Assembly (NCBI RefSeq): GCF_023078275.1
Contig: NC_062975.1
Span: 6,299,141 to 6,363,140, forward strand
Origin: Leguminivora glycinivorella
Lineage: Eukaryota > Arthropoda > Insecta > Lepidoptera > Tortricidae
DNA length: 64,000 bases
Direction of reading: 5' to 3'
Shown here: piece after piece, positions 12,250 to 24,900 of the stretch
Layout: each line of letters starts with the position of its first letter
How positions within the stretch are numbered: the stretch's first letter is position 1
Notes under the pieces: generated by a model
The model's input: the letters and a program-made list of their open reading frames with translations, nothing else
Told to the model about the DNA's origin: nothing
Databases searched by the model: none
Made by a program: the position numbers and the translations under genes

Positions 12250-12397
12250 AGGGCCCCCACAGACGGGAGACAAAACAGTTTTGTCTCCGTCGCTCGGTCT
12301 ATGGGCTAGTATGAAGGTGCGCACACGAGGCGACGCAACTTTTCATACAAATACGACGGAGACAAAACTGTTTTGTCTCCCGTCTGTGGAGGCCCTA
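12250..12397. mobile_element. Foldback element, first of a twin
   Basis: Inverted arms of about 40 bp built on CACAGACGGGAGACAAAACA around a GC-rich centre. The right end, GGCCCTAACG, leads within 7 bp into the second foldback. Confidence 0.65.
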
Positions 12398-12403
12398 ACG
12401 CTC

Positions 12404-12518
12404 CGCGCACACGGATGCAACAGTTGCACGGCGACATTTTTTGTCTCTGTCGTGCGTCTAAGGAGTGACGACAGAGACAAAAAATGTCGCCGTGCAACTG
12501 TTGCATCCGTGTGCGCGG
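12404..12518. mobile_element. Foldback element, second of a twin
   Basis: Near-perfect arms of about 50 bp beginning CGCGCACACGGATGCAACAG, with a loop of about 15 bp. Both foldbacks end in a GGGCCCTAAC-like sequence, so they may share a mobilising transposase. Confidence 0.65.
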
Positions 12519-12901
12519 GCCCTAACTTTCTGCTTGATTGCAACTTGTGCGGAGTTAAAAAATAAATAAAATATAAGCATATTAAAATATTTTAAATGGT
12601 TGTTATTAATTTCACTTAAGTACTAACTTTATAATTAATTATTAAATTAAAATAATTATAAACATTTTCTAATAAAGTGTCATTCAATTTGTCAGTCGAC
12701 AATCGGAACGCAACTTACAATGTGTCAAAATAAAAAAAAATGAACATCGTCAAATCGTCAATAAATATTCCACGTTATATCTAGATAATTTCCAATTCAG
12801 CTTACGGAACAGTTCAAAATGCTAAATCTACTAGTGTAGTGTGACAGACATTGTTTCTATAGGTTTTTATAGCGCGTGTTCCCAGTGAGTTATAACCAAA
12901 A

Positions 12902-15900
12902 ATGACAAGGTCGCCGAAGGATGATCCGCGATACAATGACATGCAGCACAACGCTTGGAATTACCGTGCAGAAACATCTGAAAACTGTGCACCTGGTATG
13001 TTAAATGAAAGAAAACAAGTACCGCTTTCATCCAACACGCCTACAATGAGCGAAAACAGTGTGTACGCTAACGGTGATTTCACGAACGATGTTTATTTGA
13101 ACAAGCATCCTTACAACGTGCAGGCGGGTGACACCGGGGCCAGCCAAGATGAAAACATGTTGCTTAACAACATGCCTAACACCGCTCGCGTCAATAATCA
13201 GAATTATGGAACCGCCATGCTTAAATTAGCCAATGGGCAAGTAGTCAGATTCTTTTACGACGAAAATACTCAACAACTATACTTCCCCATGTCAGGCCAA
13301 TACGAATTATTCAACCACAATCAAGGGTTGCGTGAAATGCCTCTGCAGGCTCCTCAGCAGCCCGCAATGTTTACTCTCAACCAGGATTACTCCATCAACA
13401 ATAATAATGTTCAGATGCCAACACCAACCACTACCACCCACAATAATTACATACAAGAAAACCTCAGCAACCAAACCTCCACCATGCCTACCTCCAACTT
13501 CTTGAAGGAAGTGTTAGGAAACTGGGAGCCTAATTCCTCTGGTACTTACTCTCCCTTTGGACAAAACTATCCACTGAACCATCCCGATGTGCCACCTAAT
13601 GTTCTTCCAAAAAAGCCAATGGAACCTCCAATAAGTCAAATAAAGCCTGAGAATTCTCCTAAAAGAAATGAAAACAGTCCATTAGCAGACACAAGTAACA
13701 AAAAACGCATTGTGGCAGAGGTGAAACCAATGCGTCCCACATATTCTGATGTGCTAGCTAAAAACAAGAATAACACCCAACCTGATGCCACTAAAGTTAA
13801 ACCACAAAGTAATATTGAAGTTAAAACTTCAAACAACAAAGGCAGCTCCAAGCCTGATAAACCATCAAACCCCAAACATACTGATGAGAGCAAACAAAAA
13901 GAGAAAAAACAGCAAGCAAACACCATCTCTTCAGGCAGTGAGTCTGGAGATATAAATAATGAAGACAATGAAAAACGTCAGAAACCCAGCAAAAAATCCA
14001 AGAATAAACGTAACAATATGCCTCGTAAATGGTCCTCTCTTGATGATGTTACCAATGAAGAAGATATCGGCTACACTGAAGGCAGTGAAAGTCAATTTGT
14101 TTTTATTGAAAACCAAGAAAAACCTAAGAAAGACAGAAAAGTCAATGACAGGGCTAAAAATTCTGACAAGAATGCCACAGCAGATGATTCTAGAGTTGAC
14201 GATGAAGAACAGACTCAATTTATCTTTCAAGATAACCAGAATGATAGTGTGAAGGCCCGAAAGAAAAAAGAAGCTCGTATTAATCATAAATTGGCAAAAC
14301 CGGTGCCGGATAAAAAGAAAACAGCGCAGACGAAGTTTAAGCGGAACAAGCCGGGGTATTTAGGGCTGGCTCAGAACTACCTTGAGCATTGGGGAGAGGC
14401 CACTTGGAAGGCTATTGTTTGGTTCTTCTACTTGCTGTCAGATATATGCAGAATGAGTGCCCACTTGTTATTTGATCTGTAAGTATTCATTGATTTTTTT
14501 TTATGTTTTTTATCTTTTTATTAGTGCAGCATTTCCAAAACTATGAAGATTTTCACTAGGTGGGTCAGAGGTGAGAGCTCTGTAAACATTGTTTTAGTGA
14601 TGTTACAAGTAAGAAAGCTTACCCAATGTCATGTTAGATATTTCTGCTATGTCTGCAAACTGTTGCAAAGCATTCCTGTCTGCCTAAAAGATGCACACAG
14701 CTGCCAAGCATTACAATGTATACATGAATTTATAATAGAGTACAAACAGTATGAATGCTGCAACATATTTGGTTAATTATTTAAAACTATGATTTATTTT
14801 GAGTCAGCAATAGGGAATGCAAAAACCAACCAATTTTCATAACCGTTATGGTTACGCCCGAAAAATAACCGACAACCGGTTATTATCAGTTATGGTTATT
14901 TTCCACAAAAAGTGGCAAATTTTTCTATCAAATAATCGGAAAAATACAAAAATGAAGGTAAAATAAAGTATTAGTGAATGTTACTAAAAGTTGATAATAA
15001 GGCCTTGACTTGACGTGATATTATATTCAATCAAAATCGTTCACAAGGAAGGAAAGAATTTTTTTATATTTTCGTTTATTACTAAAGGAAATGAATAACA
15101 AAAATGTTAGTCACAGTCAAACATAGGCAGTACATATTTTGGAGCCATTTAAGGTCCAATTCATCAAATTTTAATCATAAAATAATAATCGATAATAACC
15201 GTTACCGGTTATTTGAATTTCCTAATAATCCGTTATGAAAATTTGACAAATAACTGGTTTGAACCGGTTATTTCGGTTACGGTTTGAATTCCCTAGTCAG
15301 CAAACGTTATTTCTTTGAGTTCTTTTGCTTATATGTGTCTCCAAAGCTATGCTCAAACATGACAATATTTGAAGACAAACTGAGAATGCCATGTTTTAAT
15401 TAGATTAAATCTACTAAAAAAAAATAGTTTTTAGTTATACGGGTAATTGTTCCGTGTGAATTATTCGACTGGCCTGCTCATTCGCTCCAAGTGAACTATA
15501 AAATTGTTCTTACACTAAAAACGGAAAGTCAAATTAAGCAACTGATGTTACTAGGCTTACTAGTTTATGTTTCCACACCTTGTGCAATACTTTAGCAAGA
15601 AACATTATAAGAAAATAACATTTTAGTAGATGCACTCAACCATTCAGAAACATTATTTTATATAAATCCCAAAGGGCTATAACAAAAACAGGGTTCCTGA
15701 ATTCTTTAGCACTCTAATTAAGACGATACGGTAGGGGTCAATTCTCCATACAAACGCTCTCGACTATTTCCTCCCTGGTTTTTGAAGATAGAGCAATGAT
15801 TTTTTCAACACATTATTATTATTTTTATCTGTGTCGGACCGTTTTGATTTTTTTGATATTCTGCTTTTCAAAGATTCTAGAGCCAATCAAAAATTTCCAA

Positions 15901-18900
15901 AAACGGCCTTTTGCATTGTGCCGCAAAAAAGGTGTGATACTCAAGATTGGTAACAATTAACCAAAAAAGCTAAACGGTCCGACATAGATTATTTCATTGT
16001 TATTCAGATTCTCAAATTTCGTTCCGATTGATTAAGTTTTGAAGGAGGAAAGAGTCGAGAGTGGAACCTCGATTTTAAAGATTTTTTTGAAATATCTTTT
16101 GACTGAGTTGTTCTTAATGGACAATTTTTTTCGATAAATCTAGTTAATAACACTTGTATATTTAACTAAAATTCCCAAGTTGAAAGGGGGGGCTCATTCC
16201 CATTTTAGCATTTTCGCTACCGTATCCTCTTAATTACTTAGTAAAAGAGGAAGATGCCCCAATTTTGCGATAAGCACAGATAAGCATAGATATATATATT
16301 TGTTCCTGAGTCATGGCTGTTTTCTATGTATATAAGTATTTGTATATAATATATATATCATTGTCCGTGTATAGTATACGTACTTACGAACCGTGGGACT
16401 CAGTCAATCTGTGTAAGAACGTCCTATAATATTATTAAATTCAAGAAAGTGTGAGTAGAGTTACATGGTCAATATGTTTGAATTTAGACATCTATAAGTA
16501 TAAAACTGTTATTAGTAGATAGTGAATTTATTACTTTATTACTGAACCCTAAGCTGGGAGTCAGAGCGTGACGGATTTGCTGCAAAATGCGAGAAAAATG
16601 TTGCGATGTAAATCAACGTAACTTTATCTTAAAATTTCTTATCAAACTATCTACTCATTGAACTTATTGCTACGTGAATAAAGAACTTCAATACGTATAG
16701 TATCCTACACGTCGTGTTTTTACATGTATCAATAATAAACATCAATTTAAAAGTACTTCTGAAATTAAGGTGTTATTTTGTTAAATGCATCCAAAATTTT
16801 AGATTTCAAAGAAAAGTATACAGGGTAAAACTTCTATCATCAAAAATCAAATGTTTGATAAAAAAATATATCTCAAGCATTCTACTCGATATTTCCGAAA
16901 TCCACTGCAATTTTAAGTGCATCTAGCAATTTTTATAACTAATTTATATTGTTTTTATATTTTAACTGAAAAAGCTGCCTTAAATTAACAGTCAGGTGCC
17001 AGGTCCACACAGGGCGAGGCATGTCGCGAAACAATTTCCTCGCGCGGCAAATGTACTATGTAGACATGCCATTGCCGAGGCAGTGCGTGCGTTTTGCTCG
17101 GCCGAACTTCTGTATGTGTAGACCCGGCTAACTAGATACATAGAATCATGCCTGTTTCCCACAAAGGGGTAGGCAGAGCACATAAAACTACTCGAATCAG
17201 TGCCACCCTTGACAATTAAGGGGTTGAAAGAAAACTAAATTGTGACATTGTAGTGACAAGTTACCAGCCTCTGGCCTACGCCACAATTCAACTCATATCC
17301 CACAGTCGTCTTCTACGACACCCACGGGAAGAAAGGGGTCGGTGAAATCTTAATTCGTCACCACAAGGGCATCCTGGTACCATAGACTGTAGACGTGCTT
17401 TGGCCGAGGCAGTACGTGCATTTTACTCTGCCAAACTTCTGTGTCCCGGCTAACTATAGTGCCAAAAATAAAATCAATAATGACTATAACTTTCCACAGT
17501 TGCACCTCGATGTTCACTCAAACGTACGTGAGTTCCCAAGCGGTGTGGCGAAGCAGCAAGGAGTGGATCTACAAGCTCGGCGGGAACAAGTACCTGCTCT
17601 ACATCGACAGGAAGTTCGGACACACCAGATTCGGCTTTTGGAGGAAAATGAAATGGTTCAAGAAAGGTACAGTATAGTACTCAGAGCATATAATACTAGA
17701 GAGCGGACAATCCGCCGGCGAACGTGTCGCAGTTATTAGCTCTGTTGTTGTGTGCGTGCGTGATGACACGACTCGCTGGTTGTTCGCATACTGTACACAA
17801 ATATGGAAACGATGCGCGTGTATTGAGCTATAAAAGCGTCCATTCCATCTACAAGTGTGCGTGGGTTCATCTACAAACTTGCGACAGGCGTATTTAATAC
17901 TAATCTCCCGGCATCTGATCCGGTCTCTATATCTTTAACCCCGTAAGGCCCACCATAGTTAGTTTTCCCGTTTAGAATTTGAACCTTGTTCTATAAATTA
18001 GTAAGAATTTTGTTTGTTTCAAAAATCAATCTAACAATGGAAATTCTACTTTATTGGGTTCATGGAAGATTCAAATTAGATTGCAACAACTATGTACATT
18101 GGGCCTGACGAGGTTAAGACAGGCTATTTATTAGGACTGACAATTAATAATTCAGTCCCAATATGTGACATTAAAAAAAAGCACCTGACAGTTGACACTT
18201 ACTCATAATATCGGATTGACTATGAAAATTTCTAATTTTGAGAAATTTCGCTATTGTCACCCTATAAAATAAATACCATTTAACAAAACTAACAAACTCC
18301 CCTCCCAAAACACAAGACAATACTTTATATAGATTTATAAATGAGCACAATATCGTGATTCAAATAAATATTTTCTGTTGGCACTAGTACTTCCAACTTA
18401 CATATGTCAATCATTCATCGATGACTGAATAATTTGGAAATGAAACATCATATTCGGATAAATAAAAATTTTATTGGCAATATGCTCACTGCTTCCTTCA
18501 ACAACTAAGTAAGGTACCTAATATGTACAGGGTTGGGCAGAATAACTGTCCTAGTTAAAAAGTGGTATAAAATTTAAAAACACGATAATGTGAAAAGTAG
18601 TGCTATGATTTATATCCATAACATCTTAAGTTTTAAAGTGTTATGTAATATATTTTTTTTTTTGCTTTTCTTTAACTTGCATAATTTTAGGCATTTTGCT
18701 GTAGAAGGAGTTTGACCCGGCACGCACGACCTCATCTGCTAAGTCATGCAATACTTGACTACCCGACCCCAAAATAAATGCCAGTTTTAGCCTTTTGCCA
18801 TCTCAATAAAACTTTGCATTTATTTTTATATGTAAATAAATATTAATAGTTATCAGTTACCTAAAGATGCGTAGCGTACGATTCAAGATAAAATATCAGC

Positions 18901-21900
18901 CTAAAAATTTCGACGAAAATGGCACTTTTCCTCATGAAGATGTGGTCTGACTGAGTTTCTCTTTTGAATAAATTTATGGCTAAAATATCTTCGTTTCTAT
19001 CCCTTAATATAACACCATACTCAACATCAGTCTGACATTTGTTAAACTCCTGAAATCGAAATGCATTTTCTTTGTAAAATGGCCATCGTGCCGCGTAAAT
19101 AGCATTTTTATCTAGCCCTCACATTTTTAAAAGAAACAGCGTACATACATAAATTATCCTTTATGTTTAGGTCCCTTAGTTCATGGTTATTTTGCAGTAT
19201 GCAAAATGTTGTCCCCTGATTTAAACTTTCACGATTATTACACATAATTATTTTTAAAAACCGGGAGTTAATCGCGTATAACTACATATTAAACTGACCT
19301 CCAACGTTTCAAGGACGGCGTTGTCCCCGTGGTCTCGGAGAAGACTGGCTTGAAATGACATCAACATCAGCCGCGCGACAACTACCCGCACTTGGTTTTG
19401 ATTATCAACCGCGCGGGATGTTTTGTCGACATACAACACTGACCGATTTAACGACTGTCGATATTATTTTCGGCTTAGACTTATTAACAAATGTTCAGCC
19501 ACGGCAGACTTGTTGACCTGACGATTTTTCTCTGTCTGATTTTTTCTTTGAGTCTGCCGTGGCTGAACATTTGTTAGAGTCAGGGCCAAACCACTGGATC
19601 AAACTACATGACCCTAAAGTCCTTTCCACGGAACGCCATTTCTACAGTAGAAAAGTGCGTGAAGCCATTGAAATCAAAAAACATCGCAATTTCAATCGGG
19701 ACGAAGGTTTTAGGATCTCATCCACATGGAATCCTGTCATTAATAAGTGTAAGCCGAAAATAATATCGACAGTCGTTAAATCGAATATCGTCAGTGTTGT
19801 ATGTCGACAGAGTAACATCCCTAGTGCGCAAACAGTTCAAGTTGATAATCAAAACCAAGTGCGGGTAGTTCGAAAAACTCGCGCGGCTGTCAGAAGGTGT
19901 TGATGTCATTTCAAGCCAGTCTTCTCCGAGACCACGGGGACAACGCCGTCCTTGAAACGTTGGAGGTCAGTTTAATATGTAGTTATACGCGATTAAGTCC
20001 CGGTTTTTAAAAATAATTATATGTTGTCCCTCTTCAATTATATTATGTTATTGAATATTCCGAAAAACTGCGGGTCACAACTGGATGAGATTAGCCCAGG
20101 ACCGGGAGAAGTGGCGTACTGGAAGAGAGGCCTATGCTCAGCAGTGGGCGATAAAAAGGCTGATATGATGATTGAATATTTTATAATTTTAAGCACAATT
20201 TTGTATGATTCGCCCATAATTATTTGTAGCTACTTTACTGACACAATCCATCCAATTCCTACAAAATCTTAACTTGATTTCAGAAGAAAAATACTTCTAT
20301 AAACGATTTTTGTTATGCAATATCAAAGCAATATTGGATATTAACTTTTTTCAGTTAGTTGAATATCTCGCCCAATCCGCAATGTTCGCTGTCATAACTT
20401 CCAACTGTAAATACTTTTCAATTTTGTTATAAAAAATAATTAAACAGACTGTAATAGAAGTGTCTTTTAGAATCCGTGAAGGGCATTAAATTGTGGATAT
20501 AAAATGATACACAGGGAATAGAAATCTGTAGGACAGTTAATCCGCCCAACCCTGTATTTTATGACTGACCTGTTTCATATTGGATTTGGAAGTTGCATGT
20601 TCATAATAAGTAGAAATCGTTATCAAGGTGCACTTTTCGTGGCAAACGGTACGGTTGGCAAAAAAAAACAAATACTTACATTTAAATATTTACTTTGTTC
20701 TTAACTACAAAATAAATACTTAGGTACCTTCTTAAGATTACACCTCTACGGTACAAAGCCTTTTCCGACCAACTATATATTTTTAAAACAGTATAGGTAC
20801 GTAAATGACATTAATTATGTCATAAAAATACAGTACGCGAAGTGTAGGTATATTATTTTAATCCAAATAATCAAATGCACTCTAGATACGACTATCTAGA
20901 ATTGTTATACAAGTACAATAACTAGTTCAAGTCAAAAGTAGTGCACGAAGCCAAATCTGTTGAACAAATTTTAGTTATTTATTCAATGTAATTTAATTAA
21001 GTAATTATAAATATGTATATATTTCATAATTTGTTAAGTATTGGCTACGTGCACGACAATTACGCCCACTACCATGTGAACTTGAAGTGGAAAATGTCAA
21101 AAAATGACATGTAAACAAACATATATTTTTAACGATTTTTCGATAATTTTAAATAAATCGAATAACAAGAGCTACTATTTCAAGTGTAATTTAGGTAGAT
21201 AGATTATAAAAACATGGATATAATAATAGAAATCAGTTTCCAAATTAAGCATTACTCGCGGTATAAACTTCCAACCCCAGACCACAGGAAGAGGCAATAA
21301 ATTGGTGATGGCAGGGCATATAAGGAATCTTGAAGAACATAGGAGTAATGGTAGAAGTTCTACGAGCGAGTGATATGGTATTCGCTAAACCTCCGTCCCG
21401 TTAATGGCATATAAAACAAATCTAAACGTAAGTACCTAGTCATGTCCGCGGCCGCAGAATTATCCGACACGGGCCTATTCCTAGGCTAGGCCTGAATCTT
21501 TAAGCATAATCTTTTACGGTAGCAAAAATACTAACAGCGTATTGAACAATATTAGGTAAACAAATTAAGCTTAAATATAATTTATTATAATGTTTTGTTT
21601 TGACATGTCACTTACGTTTTCTTTTCACAGTAGCTATCCATTTAGTTCTTTGATCCAATTTCCAGTGTGCTCTAAGAAACGCATAGAACGTGCAACTATT
21701 ATTTTTGCCATTATTTTTACAATTAACAACGAAACAACATTGCTGCCCATATCAAACATTACACATTGTATTATATTTTATGAGTTTGACAGTGAGTGAC
21801 AAACCACAATCAGTGTCGATTTTGACCACCGCAAGCACTGCGATCGCTTTGCTTACCCCCTCCATGCACTTCGCACGAAGCCAATATAATGTTTTAAATA

Positions 21901-24900
21901 CTTGTGTAGGTATTTGTTTTTTTGCCAACCATACTCTGCCACCAAAACATCACGCTGATAACGATCATTAATTATAATAAAATTTTAGATATTTTTAACC
22001 ATAGTTTCGCCATGTCTGTCTGTCCGTCCGTCCGTCCGCGGATAATCTCAGTGACCGTTAGGACTAGAAAGCTGAAATTTGGTACCAATATGTATATCAA
22101 TCACGCCGACAAAGTGCAAAAATAAAAAGTAGAAAAAAATGTTTTATTAAGGTAAAGTGGGGAGTGATTTTTTTTTTCATTTCAACCCTTACGTGTGATA
22201 TATTGTTGGATAGATATTTAAAATCATTTTTTGATAATGCTCATATTTTCGGAAATTATCGCTCCTAAAATAAAAAAACCGGCCAAGAGCGTGTCGGGCC
22301 ACGCTCAGTGTAGGGTTCCGTAGTTTTCCGTATTTTTCTCAAAAATTACTGAACCTATCAAGTTCAAAACAATTTCCTAGAAAGTCTTTATAAAGTTCTA
22401 CTTTTGTAATTTTTTTCATATTTTTTAAACATATAGTTCAAAAGTTAGAGGGGGGGGGGACGCACTTTTTTTTCCTTTAGGAGCGATTATTTCCGAAAAT
22501 ATTAATATTATCAAAAAACCATCTTAGTAAACCCTTATTCATTTTTAAATACCTATCCAACAATATATCACACGTTGGGGTTGGAATGAAAAAAAAATCA
22601 GCCCCCACTTTACGTGTAGGGGGGGTACCCTAATAAAACATTTTTTTCCATTTTTTATTTTTGCACTTTGTTGGCGTGATTGATATACATATTGGTACCA
22701 AATTTCAGCTTTCTAGTGCTAACGGTTACTGAGATTAACCGCGGACGGACGGACGGACGGACGGACGGACAGACAGACATGGTGAAACTATAAGGGTTCC
22801 TAGTTGACTACGGAACCCTAAAAAATGTGCTCCCCCCTCTAACTTTTGAACCATATGTTTAAAAAATATGAAAAAAATCACAAGAGTAGAAAACTTTCTA
22901 GGGAAATTATTTTGAATTAGATAGGTTGAACACTTGAAAAAAATATGGGAAACTACGGAACCCTACACTGAGCGTGGCCCGACACGCTCTTGGCCGGTTT
23001 TTTAGGAGAACCTGGAGAACAATTAGCCGATAGGAACTTGGCCCCCTTTTTAACAGGGGGTGTTATAAGTTTGACGTGTCTATCTATCTGTCTGTCTGTC
23101 TATCTGTCTGTCTGTCTGTCTGTGGCATCGTAGCTCCCAAACGGATGAACCGATTTAGATTTAGTTTTTTTTTTGAGTGAAAGCTGAGTTAGTCGGGAGT
23201 GTTCTTAGCCATGTTTCATGAAAATCGATCCACTATCTCGCGGCCGGGGGTTTGTTCAAGATTTTAATTGGTTAGGTTATATTACCAACAAATTACTTTC
23301 TCTGTTATAAAACGGTTGAAATATTAAATTGTTACTAGAAGTGGTTGAATCAACGCATTATCGGCATATAGGTGAGGGCGTTTTGTTGAATAATAATTAC
23401 GTGAAAATATATTACTATTAGCACAAGAAATTTAATTTTAGTGTAAGTTTAAGAATAAGTAGAACACTTAAAGCAAGACTATCAAATAGAATGAATAGTT
23501 TTTTCGAGCATTCATTAATAATAATAATAGCCGTTTGGGCCCTGCCCCGCTGCTGGCGGCACCCTAGGTTAGGTTTTTTATAATGTGTTTATATATTTTG
23601 TATTGTTTTGTATGTGGTTTTGTATTTTACTTTTATAATCATATTATAAAATAGCCTAATCTAAGAGAAAAGATAAATAAAGGAGATAGCCGTTGAATCC
23701 ATATCCAAAGTTTCCACTTCTAGTTTATAAAGTATAATTCAAATCTATCTAAAATACCATACCTCAACAAAGTCGCGTCTATCATATTACTGAACCATTT
23801 TACATATTAAGAAAAAAAAACCAATACAGTCCACAATAACAATGCATATCTTACTATGTTACATACCTCGAGTTCACACGCACCAATTTTTTTTCCAGAA
23901 ACCGAAGTAGAAGGCAACGACTCAAGTAAACTGAACTCGAATATACCACTACCCGCGACGGGCGAGGAGGCAATGAAAAGGCTGTTGGCTTGCAAGGGGA
24001 AAGATCCGTACAGGTGAGACGATTTGGCAATATTTACATCGATTTCAGTAGTAGGGTTACGTGATATTCTATCGCGGGTATAGATAGCGAACAGATAATG
24101 AATGTTACTCAGACTCGGTATATTCATTTGCATTATAATAGTTTATTTGTACTGGAATAACGTAAATAGGTTACAAATTGTAAATATTGTAAATAGGCAA
24201 TGTGTTGTTTTTAAACTGCGTTCTGTTTGTAGGTGAAGAATGTTCTAGAGCTTAAATGAAATTTCTCTAAGACACCGGTGTTCTAACACTATTTTGGATA
24301 TAATATTTTTTTTTATATATATATAATAAGGCTTTCACAAGTCCATAGCTTGACCTTAGGGCGTATACATAAACCAATGGACATATTGCATACTGTTTAG
24401 TATATGATTATCAAATTTATACGGACTATTAACAATAATAGACGGCAGAGTTATGAAGAAAAAAATCTAACAAGTAAAATTGAGAAAAGCAAAATGTTTT
24501 TCATCACACTCCCACAGTAAATGTAGTAATATCCTCTTGCGGCCGGGAGTTATGAAATTTCTAGTACAGTTTTTTTTCTTTTTACAGTTTTTTATGTTGC
24601 AAATGTGATGAAAAACATTGTAATCTCAAGCAGGTATTTAAATCTCTCCGGGAAGTCATCGCTATTTAACTTTACTCTCGTGTGCAATGTTTATCTTCCG
24701 CCCCACTTGGCACAATGTACAAACAGCAACAGCGGCCCTTACAGTAAACGGCTATAAAGAATGCACATCGGTTTTTAAAAACATCCGTCATGTTGTCGAT
24801 TCTGGAAGTTTTACGACTCTCTCGATAGTTTCGATAGTTATTCCTCGCTTCCGCCTCTTCACTCCTATTGGAATCAGGTGCTCAGATAACACGTCAGCGG

